Source: Prauserella endophytica (GTDB taxonomy: Bacteria; Actinomycetota; Actinomycetes; Mycobacteriales; Pseudonocardiaceae). Taken from it: DNA of 64,000 bases. Position numbers and translations under genes: made by a program. Location: NCBI RefSeq assembly GCF_005146945.1, contig NZ_SWMS01000014.1:62001-126000 (forward strand), read 5' to 3'. Below are positions 29,792-38,325 of the stretch, piece after piece. The notes under the pieces are model-generated. The model did not search any database. It had not been told where the DNA came from and saw nothing but the letters and a program-made list of their open reading frames with translations. How positions within the stretch are numbered: the stretch's first letter is position 1; each line of letters begins with the position of its first letter.

Positions 29792-30160
29792 ATGCACGAC
29801 CCCGAACGCGCCGGAAGCGAACACGACCGGCTGACCGCTGCGGCGCTCCGAAAGCTTGGGCGTCTCGCCATCGTCCTCGCCGAGCTCGACGGCCCCGCCT
29901 ACCGCTACCAGCGGTCCACGCAAACCCTCTGGGTTGACCCCCGAGTCGACATCGTCGGCGCCGTCCGGCAAGCCCTCATCGATCTCCTGCCCGTCGAGCG
30001 AGAGCTCGTTGTGATCCCGGGCGGCGCCGTTGCTGAGGTCGAGCCGGAAGAGGAGGCGACCGCGTGCGGGCTCATCCCGACGCAGGCCGCCGACGAAGAC
30101 GAGTCCGGGGGAGCGCGGCGGCTGTGCGTCGTGCCGGCCCGTCCGGTCCTCCATCAATGA
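29792..30160 (+). CDS. Hypothetical lysogeny-module protein
   Basis: 122 residues from ATG 29792, chosen over GTG 29765 because AAAGGGGG lies just upstream. LTAAALRKLGRLAIVLAELD and DIVGAVRQALIDLLPVEREL are helices, joined by a YRYQRSTQTLWVDPRVD strand; the tail is acidic. It reads with the repressor and lies next to attR. The 127 bases before it hold an AT-rich patch (about 29701-29720) and a CCGGG/CCCGG repeat. Function unknown. Confidence 0.5.
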   Translation: MHDPERAGSEHDRLTAAALRKLGRLAIVLAELDGPAYRYQRSTQTLWVDPRVDIVGAVRQALIDLLPVERELVVIPGGAVAEVEPEEEATACGLIPTQAADEDESGGARRLCVVPARPVLHQ

Positions 30161-30217
30161 TCGTTTAGAGACCCTTCGCTCGCAGCTTTTTCGCCCAGCA
30201 ATGACCAGCTAGAATGC

Positions 30218-30239
30218 GGGTTAGCACAGCGCTAATCCC
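30218..30239. repeat. Imperfect inverted repeat beside attR
   Basis: GGGTTAGC (30218-30225), ACAGC, then GCTAATCCC (30231-30239). The octamer GGGTTAGC also occurs at 29658-29665. Direct repeats near an attachment core can be integrase arm sites or excisionase sites. That role is only suggested by position. Confidence 0.35.
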
Positions 30240-30241
30240 GG

Positions 30242-30289
30242 TCTCGCTTTGGGAGCGAAGGGTCGCAGGTTCAAATCCTGTCACCCCGA
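30242..30289 (+). other. attR: displaced 3' half of tRNA-Pro(TGG)
   Basis: From the anticodon stem the sequence GCTTTGGGAGC holds the TGG anticodon; the T-arm is GCAGGTTCAAATCCTGT and the acceptor 3' strand is CACCCCG with discriminator A at 30289. The needed 5' acceptor strand CGGGGTG and D-arm are missing upstream, and position 27 no longer pairs with 43. This is the expected right junction of a phage integrated into a tRNA gene, with the intact tRNA rebuilt at the other end, outside the window. Confidence 0.82.
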
Positions 30290-30297
30290 CAGCGTCA

Positions 30298-30334
30298 GCC
30301 GAAGGGCCACCGCATAGTGCGGCGGCCTTTCGGC
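30298..30334. terminator. Terminator after the tRNA-Pro remnant
   Basis: GCCGAAGGGCC pairs with GGCCTTTCGGC (one G-U), with an inner stem CCGC/GCGG, giving a strong extended hairpin. It lies between the tRNA 3' half and the convergent metalloprotease gene, so it probably ended the original tRNA transcript and can serve both directions. Confidence 0.7.
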
Positions 30335-30355
30335 GTCTCGTACAGGGCGTTGTGC

Positions 30356-31312
30356 TCAGTACAGGGCGTTCATGCCCTGCCAGTCACCGAGTCCCAGCGT
30401 GCGCTGCTTGGTGTCGCAGTCGGCGTACGTCGGGTACATCGTCAGGTCGCTCTCGAAGGCGTGGTCCAGGCCGAACGCGTGGCCCCACTCGTGGGTCGCC
30501 ACGCTCTCCAGGTCCACCAGGCCGACACAGTTCGCGGGCATCACGTCGGTGAAGCCCTTATTCGACGCCAGGTAGATGTCGGCCTCCGCGTAGAAGCCCG
30601 TGTCCACGTATGCGGCCAGGCACGTGATCGCCAGGATCTCCGGCGAGTCGGTGGGGCCCCAGCTGATGGTGTTGTAGTTGTTCGGGAACTTGCTCGTGCA
30701 CTGTCCGGCGCTGTCGATGTTCGCGTACAACGTGTGGTTGCCCTGGTAGGCGCCGCGTGCCGAGAACTGGTGTGTCGGCAGCCCGCAGTCGTTGTCGCCC
30801 AGGGTCATGTTCTGGTTCGCCCAGCGCAGGGCCGACAACGTCGTGCTCGCGGGCAGGCCTGCTCGCGAGGCCGTGCTCGCGTTGTACCACCACGCCAGCG
30901 TGCGGTTCCACCGTCCGCCGATGAGGACGTAGCTCGACTGCGCACACGGGTCGGCCTGCGTTGCCCGCTGGGTGCCGCCAACCCGGTCGGCCTTCGCGCT
31001 CACCATGCCGTCGTCGTTGGTCACCGTCAGGTCGATGCTGCCGGTCCTGGTCAGCGCGCTCACCGTCACCGACATGCCCCGCTCGGGCACCCGGGCACCG
31101 ACGCCCAGCGCCGCGGTCACCGTCCTGCCCGCCAGCCCGCAGGCCGCGGCCGGCACCGGCGTCGCCAGTTCCGCCGCGTGGATCGGACCCGCGCCGGGAC
31201 ACTCGGGACCCGGTGGCGCGGCCTCGGCCGCCGCGCTCGCCGAACCGACCACCGAGGCCAGCGCCAACAGCACGGACGCGAGCAGGACGGTCGTTCTCCG
31301 TGCTTTCCGCAT
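30356..31312 (-). CDS. Secreted zinc metalloprotease (matrixin-like)
   Basis: 318 residues from ATG 31312, with GGGAA upstream. A Sec signal peptide (basic start MRKARRTT, then VLLASVLLALASVVGSASA) is followed by a beta-rich region and the zinc motif ATHEWGHAFGLDHAFE (about 280-295), the HExxHxxGxxH pattern with the catalytic Glu. A following LTMYPTYADCD supplies the Met-turn-like methionine. It cleaves extracellular proteins. It is the first chromosomal gene right of the prophage. The 160 bases upstream hold its promoter but no clear motif. Confidence 0.82.
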   Translation of the reverse strand: MRKARRTTVLLASVLLALASVVGSASAAAEAAPPGPECPGAGPIHAAELATPVPAAACGLAGRTVTAALGVGARVPERGMSVTVSALTRTGSIDLTVTNDDGMVSAKADRVGGTQRATQADPCAQSSYVLIGGRWNRTLAWWYNASTASRAGLPASTTLSALRWANQNMTLGDNDCGLPTHQFSARGAYQGNHTLYANIDSAGQCTSKFPNNYNTISWGPTDSPEILAITCLAAYVDTGFYAEADIYLASNKGFTDVMPANCVGLVDLESVATHEWGHAFGLDHAFESDLTMYPTYADCDTKQRTLGLGDWQGMNALY

Positions 31313-31472
31313 AGGTTCCCCGTTCACCGCGATCGGCGGAATTTCCCCAGTGGCGCAAGGAAAATCGCGCACAGGGGCGCGATTTTCGTACGGAGAATTA
31401 TCCGGAGGTGGGCCATCCTGCTGACACCGCCGGATGGCCGAACGCCGATGCGGCGCGATCGGTGGGGAACTT

Positions 31473-32684
31473 TCAGGCGTGCTCGCCCGCTATCCGGTCG
31501 ATCTCCGCCACCAGCTTGTCCACTTCGGACTCCGTGGTGTACGGAGCGATCCCGGCACGCACGGCGCCCGTGTCGCCGAGTCCGAGGTGCCGCGCGCACT
31601 CCAGGGCATAGAACGTGCCTGCCGGCGCGTTGACGCCGCGCTCGCCGAGCTCGGCGTACACACGCTCTGGCGCGACACCGTCCACTGAGAACAGAACCGT
31701 CGGCGTGCGATGCCGCTCGGGCGAGCCGTACAGCACCACGCCGTCGATCGCGCGGAGCCCGGCCTCGAGCCGCCTGGCCAGCGTGTCCTCGTGCTCCTCC
31801 AGCGCGCGCAACGAGGTTGTCAGGCGGTCGCGCCGGGACCCCGCGCCGGGCACCAGTTCCGCGATGAAGTCGATCGCTGCCGTGGTCCCGGCCAGCAGCT
31901 CGTAGGGCAGGGTGCCGAGCTCGAAGCGTTCGGGGACCACGTTGGTCGAGGGCAGCAGCTTGTCCGGGTGGAGCGTCTCCAGTAGCGCCGGGCTCGCCGC
32001 GGCGAAACCCAGGTGAGGCCCGAAGAACTTGTACGGCGAGCACACGTAGAAGTCGGCGCCGAACGAGCGCAGGTCGACCGGGGTGTGGGCGGTGAGATGC
32101 ACCCCGTCGACGTAGCAGAGGGCCCCGGCCTCGTGTGCCTTCGCGGCGATCGCGGCGACGTCCGGCCTGGTGCCGAGCAGGTTCGACGCCGCCGTCACCG
32201 CCACGAGCTGGGTGCGCTCGGAGAGCAGGTCCGCGACGGCGGACACCGCCAGCTCACCCGTGGCCGGATCGAAGTCGGCCCAGCGGACGGTGGCGCCGCG
32301 CGCCTCGGCGGCCTGGACCCACGGGCGGATGTTCGCGTCGTGGTCGAGCCTGGTCACCACCACCTCGTCGCCGGGTCCCCAGTCCTTGGCGAGTGCGCGG
32401 GAGAGGTCGTAGGTCAGCTGGGTCATGCTCCGCCCGAAGATCACGCCCTCGGGTTCGGCGCCCACCAGGTCGGCCGCCGCCCGCCGGGCGTCCACCACGA
32501 TGCCGTCGGCGCGGCGTTCGGCCGCTGTCACCGAGCCACGGTTGGCGATCGCCGAGCACAACGTCCGCGCCACGGCGTCGCCGACCACGGTCGGCACCTG
32601 TGATCCGCCAGGACCGTCGAAGTGAGCCGCGCCCTCGGTCAGGGCCGGGAAGTGCTTCCTGATCCGCTCCACGTCATAGGACAT
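31473..32684 (-). CDS. PLP-dependent class V aminotransferase (cysteine desulfurase-like)
   Basis: 403 residues from ATG 32684. The class V fold is clear: FDGPGGSQVPTVVGDAV near the start, VVVTRLDHDANIRPW, LCYVDGVHLTAHTPVDLRSF with the cofactor Asp, and FYVCSPYKFFGPHLGF containing the PLP-binding Lys. It resembles the VC1184-type cysteine desulfurase-like group rather than IscS or SufS, since the usual active-site Cys loop is not obvious near the C-terminus (ALECARHLGLG). Substrate unknown. No sulfur genes are adjacent. Confidence 0.82.
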   Translation of the reverse strand: MSYDVERIRKHFPALTEGAAHFDGPGGSQVPTVVGDAVARTLCSAIANRGSVTAAERRADGIVVDARRAAADLVGAEPEGVIFGRSMTQLTYDLSRALAKDWGPGDEVVVTRLDHDANIRPWVQAAEARGATVRWADFDPATGELAVSAVADLLSERTQLVAVTAASNLLGTRPDVAAIAAKAHEAGALCYVDGVHLTAHTPVDLRSFGADFYVCSPYKFFGPHLGFAAASPALLETLHPDKLLPSTNVVPERFELGTLPYELLAGTTAAIDFIAELVPGAGSRRDRLTTSLRALEEHEDTLARRLEAGLRAIDGVVLYGSPERHRTPTVLFSVDGVAPERVYAELGERGVNAPAGTFYALECARHLGLGDTGAVRAGIAPYTTESEVDKLVAEIDRIAGEHA

Positions 32685-32717
32685 GCGGCCGAGTATGCCC
32701 GGACGCGGGCACGAAAA

Positions 32718-33287
32718 TCAGACCTTGCGATGCCGGGCGCCCGCGTGCTCCGGGTCGGGGAGCAGCAGTTCGTCGAACACGGTCCGGTAGTGGACCATGG
32801 CCTCGCGCAGATCCTCCGTGGAGGACTGGCCCGTGCGGTGCCGTTCGACGACGTCGTGTGCCGTGCGGTAGTGGCCGATCGTGCGCGAGTGCTTCACGGA
32901 CAACGCGGCGGCCTGCTGTTCGTGGTCGCCGGTGGGGTAGCCACGATCGGCCATCAGCGCTGCGAGCAGCCGGTCGGCGTCCACCACGGCGTCCGCGGGA
33001 CGGTCGACGAACTGCTGCTGGATCAGGTTCCAGCTCTCCGTGTACCGCACGCGTGCCTCGTCGGACAGCGGGCGGATCGAGAGCTGCTCGTGTTCGGCCT
33101 CGCGCTGGGCGAGCTCGCGCTCGGCGCGGCGCTTGCTCGGTGCGTGCTCGACCTCGCGGTCGTACTCGGGGCCGAACCGCTCACGCAGGTGCTTGCGCTG
33201 CAACTGGCGGCGGACGGCGAATGCGACCACCACGATGACCAGGACGATGGCCAGCGCGACAAGGGTGATGACTGCTCCAGTCGGCAT
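32718..33287 (-). CDS. Membrane-anchored hypothetical protein
   Basis: 189 residues from ATG 33287. One N-terminal helix (VITLVALAIVLVIVVVAFAV) anchors it, then a charged segment RKHLRERFGPEYDREVEHAP, a helix of Arg/Glu, and a globular part RVRYTESWNLIQQQFVDRPA, VDADRLLAALMADRGYP. The RFGPEYDR..VE signature occurs in a widespread actinobacterial family of unknown role. It is single-copy here and shares no operon partner. Confidence 0.7.
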   Translation of the reverse strand: MPTGAVITLVALAIVLVIVVVAFAVRRQLQRKHLRERFGPEYDREVEHAPSKRRAERELAQREAEHEQLSIRPLSDEARVRYTESWNLIQQQFVDRPADAVVDADRLLAALMADRGYPTGDHEQQAAALSVKHSRTIGHYRTAHDVVERHRTGQSSTEDLREAMVHYRTVFDELLLPDPEHAGARHRKV

Positions 33288-33350
33288 CAGGTCCTCCTAG
33301 GCTCACTCGATCGAGTTACCACTGAGCGGCAAGGGGAAACCTCGACATGC

Positions 33351-33390
33351 GGAAGGCCCCCGCTGCCGCGTGTTGCAGCGGGGGCCTTCC
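33351..33390. terminator. Terminator after the symporter gene
   Basis: A perfect 16-bp stem (GGAAGGCCCCCGCTGC with its complement) and an 8-nt loop CGCGTGTT, ending 11 nt before the stop of the leftward symporter gene. It is the likely end of the symporter/partner transcript. Confidence 0.8.
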
Positions 33391-33401
33391 CGACGAGCCG
33401 C

Positions 33402-35006
33402 CTAGTGGGTCGACGCCTTCTCGGCGCCCGCTCCGGTGAGTGAGCGGACCTCCATCTCCTTGTACTTCTCCTCGAGGTGCTCCTTCGACAGCACCGTGCC
33501 GAGCCAGCCGAGGAAGAACGACACCGGGATGGACACCAGGCCCGGGTTCTGCAGCGGGAACCAGTGGAAGTCGGCGCCCGTGATCATCGATTTCTCCGTG
33601 CCCGACACGGCGGGGGAGAAGACGATGAGCACGATCGTCACCGTCAGGCCGCCGTAGATCGACCACAGCGCGCCATTGGTGTTGAACCGCTTCCAAAAGA
33701 GCGAGTAGAGAATCGTCGGCAGGTTTGCCGACGCCGCCACCGCGAACGCGAGCGCCACGAGGAACGCCACGTTCTGGTCCTTGGCGAGGATGCCGCCGAC
33801 GATCGCGACGGCCCCGATCACGCACGCGGTGATGCGGGCGACCCTGACCTCGGTGTTCTTGCTGTCGACCTTGCCCTTCTTGATCACGTTGGCGTAGACG
33901 TCGTGTGCGAAGGACGCCGACGCCGTGATCGTCAGCCCGGCCACCACGGCGAGGATCGTGGCGAACGCGACCGCCGCGATGAAGCCGAGCAGCACCGGTC
34001 CGCCGAGCGCTTCCGCCAGCAGCGGCGCGGCGGAGTTCTCCGCGCCCGGTGCGTTGCTGATGGTCTCGGAGCCGACGATCGCCGCGGCACCGTAGCCCAG
34101 CACCAGGGTGAACAGGTAGAACAGGCCGATGAGCACGATGGCCCACACCACGGAGCGGCGGGCTTCCTTCGCCGTCGGCACCGTGTAGAAGCGCATCAGC
34201 ACGTGCGGCAGGCCAGCCGTGCCGAGCACCAGTGCGATGCCCAGCGACAGGAAGTCCAACTGGGACGTGCCGCTGACGCCGTAACGCTCACCCGGGTTGA
34301 GCAGCGCGTCGTTGCCGCCCGCCCGCTCGGAGGCCGAGCCGAGCAGCTCGGAGAGGTTCAGTCCGTACCGGCCGAGCACCCACACCGTCATCGCGAACGT
34401 GCCGGCGATCAGCAGCGCCGCCTTGATGATCTGCACCCAGGTGGTGCCCTTCATGCCACCCACGAGCACGTAGGTGATCATCACGACGCCGACCACCGCG
34501 ATCACCACGGCCTGACCCGCGTCGGCCTCGATGCCCAGCAGCAGCGACACGAGGCCGCCCGCCCCGGCCATCTGCGCCAGCAGGTAGAAGAACGACACGG
34601 CGAGCGTGGACGTCGCCGCCGCCGCGCGCACCGGACGCTGCCGCATCCGGAACGCGAGCACGTCGCCCATCGTGAACTTGCCGGTGTTGCGGAGCAGCTC
34701 GGCGACGAGCAGCAGCGCCACGAGCCAGGCCACGAGGAACCCGATGGAGTAGAGGAAGCCGTCATAGCCGTAGACGGCGATCGCGCCCGCGATCCCGAGG
34801 AACGAGGCGGCCGAAAGGTAGTCGCCCGCGATCGCGGTGCCGTTCTGCGGGCCGGAGAACGCGCGGCCCGCGGCGTAGTAGTCCGACGCGGTCTTGGTGT
34901 TGCGCGAGGCGCGGAACACGACCACCAGCGTCGCGACGACGAACAGCCCGAAGATGCTGATGTTGAGGGCGGGGCTGCCGCCCTCGACGCCCTGGGCGAG
35001 ATTCAC
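33402..35006 (-). CDS. Sodium:solute symporter, ActP/MctP-like (acetate/monocarboxylate)
   Basis: 534 residues from GTG 35006, overlapping the DUF485 stop (GTGA). About 13 membrane helices; the family signatures ASDYYAAGRAFSGPQNGTAI and AGDYLSAASFLGIAGAIAVY near the start, LGTAGLPHVLMRFYTVPTAK in the middle, match the ActP/YjcG group of SSS symporters. It likely imports acetate or related short acids with Na+ or H+. The small DUF485 protein before it is its usual genetic partner. A terminator follows. Confidence 0.88.
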   Translation of the reverse strand: MNLAQGVEGGSPALNISIFGLFVVATLVVVFRASRNTKTASDYYAAGRAFSGPQNGTAIAGDYLSAASFLGIAGAIAVYGYDGFLYSIGFLVAWLVALLLVAELLRNTGKFTMGDVLAFRMRQRPVRAAAATSTLAVSFFYLLAQMAGAGGLVSLLLGIEADAGQAVVIAVVGVVMITYVLVGGMKGTTWVQIIKAALLIAGTFAMTVWVLGRYGLNLSELLGSASERAGGNDALLNPGERYGVSGTSQLDFLSLGIALVLGTAGLPHVLMRFYTVPTAKEARRSVVWAIVLIGLFYLFTLVLGYGAAAIVGSETISNAPGAENSAAPLLAEALGGPVLLGFIAAVAFATILAVVAGLTITASASFAHDVYANVIKKGKVDSKNTEVRVARITACVIGAVAIVGGILAKDQNVAFLVALAFAVAASANLPTILYSLFWKRFNTNGALWSIYGGLTVTIVLIVFSPAVSGTEKSMITGADFHWFPLQNPGLVSIPVSFFLGWLGTVLSKEHLEEKYKEMEVRSLTGAGAEKASTH

Positions 35007-35344
35007 TGCGCGCCTCCCTCGATGTCCTCGCGGATCTTGTCCGCGATCGGGTCGAGCTTGCGGTTGGCGTACCGCACGTACAACCACGTGATCACGAAGG
35101 TCGACACGAACTGCAGCAGCCCGAAGACCAGGCCGATGTTGATGTTGCCGATGACCTTGGTGGACATGAAGCCGTGCGCGTAGTCCGCCAGCACCACGTA
35201 GAGCAGGTACCAGGCGAGGAAGAGCACGGTCATGGGGAAGACGAAGTTCCGCAGCCTCTTGCGCAGCTGTTTGAACTCCGCGCTGGCGTGGACCTCTGCC
35301 CAGGTTTCCGGCCCAGGCGGATGGGTCGGCTCGGTGGTACTCAC
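35003..35344 (-). CDS. DUF485 membrane protein, symporter partner
   Basis: 113 residues from GTG 35344, with GAGGAGG upstream. SAEFKQLRKRLRNFVFPMTV is followed by two membrane helices (VLFLAWYLLYVVLADYA, IGLVFGLLQFVSTFVITWLY) and the family end YVRYANRKLDPIADKIRED. DUF485 (YjcH-like) proteins are coded beside acetate symporters in many bacteria. A role in complex stability or regulation is assumed from co-occurrence. Confidence 0.85.
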   Translation of the reverse strand: MSTTEPTHPPGPETWAEVHASAEFKQLRKRLRNFVFPMTVLFLAWYLLYVVLADYAHGFMSTKVIGNINIGLVFGLLQFVSTFVITWLYVRYANRKLDPIADKIREDIEGGAQ

Positions 35345-35418
35345 GGTGACCTCCTCGTCACGGCACGGGGAAAGTGCTGGCCGACACAGTAGGAGGACAC
35401 AGCGAAACGCCGGAATCG

Positions 35419-37194
35419 TCAGCGGACCAACCGGCGCGTGATGCGACGAACGGCAGACGAACGGCGGGCCGTCCACGACGAGTGGCCCAGGTCACGCGCG
35501 ACGGCGGAGCGGTCGGCGAAAGGTGACGTGCGGTGCTCGTGCAGGTGCAGCCTGAGCATGGCGGCGGTGGACCACGGCGGCGGCCTGCCGAACAAGGACA
35601 CCACGATCATGGTCGCGAACGCCAGCGGCACCGACCACGGCGCCGGCTGGACGAGCAGGATCGCCAGCCAGCCGTCGGCGGGCGGGCCCGACACGGTGAG
35701 CAGGAACGCGCCCGCCGTCGCGACGAGGCCCACCGCGACTCCGGCGATGGCGCCGGGAGCGGTGAGTCTTCGCCACCAGATGCCGAGCACGAGCAGCGGG
35801 CAGAACGTCGAGGCGGCGACAGTGAAGCCCCAGGTCACCAGCGTGCCGGCGTCGAAACGTGCCGCGGGCAGGGCGAGCAGCACAACCGTGACGGCGGCGC
35901 CCACCACGGCGACGCGCAGCTGCCGCAGCCCGCCGGGCACGAGGTCGTGGGAGATGGCTCCGGCGACCACGAGCAGGAGGCCGAGTGACGTCGCGAGGAA
36001 CGCCGCGAACGCGCCCGCCGTGAGCAGCCCGGTGAACAGCGTGCCCGCCGAGCCGTCGTCGACCTGGGCGGGCAGCGCCACCACCGCGCTGTCGGTCGCT
36101 CCGGACAGGTACAGGTGCGGCACGAGCACCCTGCCCAGCACGCCGTAGATGCCGGGGAACAGGTAGAACACGCTGAGCAGCGCCACCGTGAGCGCCGCGG
36201 TGCGCCGGGCCGCCCGCCCGTCGGGGCTCGTGTGGAACCGCATGATCACGTGCGGCAGGCCCATCGTGCCGAGCATCGTCGCGATCAGCACCGCCCACGT
36301 GCCGAGCAGCGGGTAGCCCTCGTCGTGCAGATCCAGCAGCGGACGCTCCCAGCCCGCTGCGCCCGGGGCCGCCTCGCCGCGCAGCTGGGGCACCGGGCTG
36401 CCGTCCTCGAACACCACCGTGCTGCCCGCCGGGACCTGCCACTCGCCTGGCGGGACGGGCCGCGTGCCGCCGTCCGGCTCCACCACCCGTGCCCCCTCCG
36501 GCACGTCGAGCGTGGCGCCGACCCGGAACACGACCTCGGTGTCGTGGTCGAACCGCGTGAACTCGACAGGGTGCACGGCCTCGTCCCGCACGCCGGGGCC
36601 CGCCTGCACGAGCAGCCAGATCGCGGGAATGATGAACAGCAGCAACTTGAACACGAACTGGAAGGCCTGCACGTACGTCGCCGCACGCATGCCGCCGAGC
36701 GCGAGCGTCGCGCTCACCGCCGCGCCCGAGATCGCCACCCCGACCCAGTACGGCGTGCCGCTGACGACGCTGAGCACGAGCCCCGCCGTGCGGAACTGCG
36801 GCACGAGGTAGAGCGCGCCGATCACCAGCACGACCACGGCGGCGAGCCTGCGCAGTGACGGCGACGCCAGCCGCGCCTCGGCGAAGTCCGGCACCGTCAG
36901 CGCACCCGAGCGGCGCATCGGCGCGGCCACGAGCGCGAGCATCGCGATGTAGCCGGCGGTGAAGCCGACCGGGTACCACAGCGAGCCGACACCGTCCTTG
37001 ACGACGAGCCCCGCGACCCCGAGGAACGACGCCGCCGAAAGGTACTCGCCGGACACGGCGGCGGAGTTGAGCAGCGGGGAGACGCGCCGCGACGCCACCA
37101 GGAAGTCCGACGTGGTCCGCATCGCGGCCACGCCACGCAGTCCGATGAGGAGGGTCACCAGCACGACGGGAGCGACCGCGAACGCGACGATCAT
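35419..37194 (-). CDS. Second sodium:solute symporter
   Basis: 591 residues from ATG 37194, overlapping the small partner gene. Same family as the 33402 gene: TSDFLVASRRVSPLLNSAAV, SGEYLSAASFLGVAGLVVKD and LGTMGLPHVIMRFHTSPDGR. It has a hydrophilic insert of about 100 residues between helices 7 and 8 (EFTRFDHDTEVVFRVGATLD to EAAPGAAGWERPLLDLHD), and a long basic C-terminal tail. Substrate unknown; carboxylates likely. It lies in the same transcript direction as the LytTR/LytS pair just upstream, which probably regulates it. Confidence 0.83.
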   Translation of the reverse strand: MIVAFAVAPVVLVTLLIGLRGVAAMRTTSDFLVASRRVSPLLNSAAVSGEYLSAASFLGVAGLVVKDGVGSLWYPVGFTAGYIAMLALVAAPMRRSGALTVPDFAEARLASPSLRRLAAVVVLVIGALYLVPQFRTAGLVLSVVSGTPYWVGVAISGAAVSATLALGGMRAATYVQAFQFVFKLLLFIIPAIWLLVQAGPGVRDEAVHPVEFTRFDHDTEVVFRVGATLDVPEGARVVEPDGGTRPVPPGEWQVPAGSTVVFEDGSPVPQLRGEAAPGAAGWERPLLDLHDEGYPLLGTWAVLIATMLGTMGLPHVIMRFHTSPDGRAARRTAALTVALLSVFYLFPGIYGVLGRVLVPHLYLSGATDSAVVALPAQVDDGSAGTLFTGLLTAGAFAAFLATSLGLLLVVAGAISHDLVPGGLRQLRVAVVGAAVTVVLLALPAARFDAGTLVTWGFTVAASTFCPLLVLGIWWRRLTAPGAIAGVAVGLVATAGAFLLTVSGPPADGWLAILLVQPAPWSVPLAFATMIVVSLFGRPPPWSTAAMLRLHLHEHRTSPFADRSAVARDLGHSSWTARRSSAVRRITRRLVR

Positions 37195-37535
37195 TCGTCC
37201 TCCGCGCGCTCCGCGCGGCGCAGGTGCCAGAAGCCCAGCGCGACCATCGCGGGGAACGGGATGAGCACCGGGGCGAGCCACGCCAGCGGGATGCCGAGCA
37301 CGCGCACGTCCACCAGCTGCGGCCACATGGCCAGCAGCAGTGGCAGCCCGAAGATCAGCGTCAGCAGGAGCCCGAGCGCGAGCGCCGCGCCCCGCAGCTG
37401 GACCCGGTACAGCGCGACCGCCCTCGGCGCCTCGGCTGGATCGAGCGTCGTGGGCCGCCACCGGCCGCGGTAGCGGCGGCGCGCGTGGGCGAGCCGCGTC
37501 TGCGGACTGGTGACGGTGACCCTGCGGCCGGTCAT
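37191..37535 (-). CDS. Small membrane partner of the second symporter
   Basis: 114 residues from ATG 37535. A basic N-terminus (RLAHARRRYRGRWRPTTLDP) leads to two membrane helices (LALGLLLTLIFGLPLLLAMW and LAWLAPVLIPFPAMVALGFW) and a charged end. It takes the same position before a symporter as the DUF485 gene does at 35003, with a 4-nt overlap, so it is probably a functional analogue. Confidence 0.72.
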   Translation of the reverse strand: MTGRRVTVTSPQTRLAHARRRYRGRWRPTTLDPAEAPRAVALYRVQLRGAALALGLLLTLIFGLPLLLAMWPQLVDVRVLGIPLAWLAPVLIPFPAMVALGFWHLRRAERAEDE

Positions 37536-37548
37536 GGCTGTCCCGCGC

Positions 37549-38325
37549 TCACGTCTGCTGTTCGAGCTCGCCGCGCTGGGCCGCCCGCAGCAGTCGTTCG
37601 CGCAGCTCCCGCGCGTGCCGCCGGCTCACCGGGACGTCGCCGAGTTCGGTGTGGGCCAGCAGGCCGCCCACGGAGTCGCTGCGCAGCTCCCGCACGGCCC
37701 CGAGCGCGACGAGGAACCCGCGGTGCGTGCGCACGAAGCCGGCGCTCTCCCAGTACTCCTCGAGCCGCGAGATCGGCATCCGCACCAGGTGCACCCCTGA
37801 GCGGGAGTGCAGCCGCACGTAGTCGCCGTGCGCCTCCACGAACAGCACGTCGCGGCGGCGGACGTAGCGCGTGCGGCCGCCCGACTCGACGGGCAGCGCC
37901 GCCATGGCGTCGGGCGGGGTGTGGTTGCGCTGGGGCTCCTCGGCAGGCGCCATGCGCGTGACGCGCGCCAGCGCCTCGGCGAGCCGCTCGGCCCGCACCG
38001 GTTTGAGCAGGTAGTCCACCGCGCCGATGCCGAACGCGGCCACCGCGTGCTCGTCGAACGCGGTCACGAACACGATCACCGGCGGCTCGGCGAGCTTGCG
38101 CAGCAGCGAGCCGAGCTCGAGCCCGTCGAGCCCCGGCATGGAGATGTCGAGGAACACGGCGTCGAACTGGCCGTTCTGGATGAGCTTGAGCGCGGTGAGC
38201 GGTGCGCCGGCCGCGGTGACCTCGGTGACCTCGGGCGCCTCGCGCAGCAGGCTGCACAGGTCCTCGAGCGCGGCGGGCACGTCGTCGACCGCCAGCACGC
38301 GCAGCCCGGCCGGTGTCCCGCTCAC
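37549..38325 (-). CDS. LytTR-type response regulator
   Basis: 258 residues from GTG 38325, GTGA overlap with the kinase gene. Receiver domain about 10-125 with VLAVDDVPAALEDL, phosphoacceptor Asp in DAVFLDISMPGLDG and Lys in DYLLKPVRAER. The C-terminal LytTR domain (about 150-250) shows RYVRRRDVLFVEAHGDYVRL, the arginine-rich strand, and GFVRTHRGFLVALGAV. LytTR domains bind DNA as beta-strands. It likely controls the symporter genes downstream on sensing an extracellular nutrient. Confidence 0.88.
   Translation of the reverse strand: MSGTPAGLRVLAVDDVPAALEDLCSLLREAPEVTEVTAAGAPLTALKLIQNGQFDAVFLDISMPGLDGLELGSLLRKLAEPPVIVFVTAFDEHAVAAFGIGAVDYLLKPVRAERLAEALARVTRMAPAEEPQRNHTPPDAMAALPVESGGRTRYVRRRDVLFVEAHGDYVRLHSRSGVHLVRMPISRLEEYWESAGFVRTHRGFLVALGAVRELRSDSVGGLLAHTELGDVPVSRRHARELRERLLRAAQRGELEQQT

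Noticed and set aside
29665-30217. An integrase or excisionase gene next to attR
   Set aside because: The only frame here (29792-30160) has no tyrosine- or serine-recombinase motif and is too short; the integrase is presumed to be at the left end outside the window.
30200-30290. A complete tRNA gene at the prophage end
   Set aside because: The anticodon arm, T-arm and acceptor 3' strand are right for tRNA-Pro, but no CGGGGTG acceptor 5' strand or D-arm is found upstream, so only a 3' half is present.
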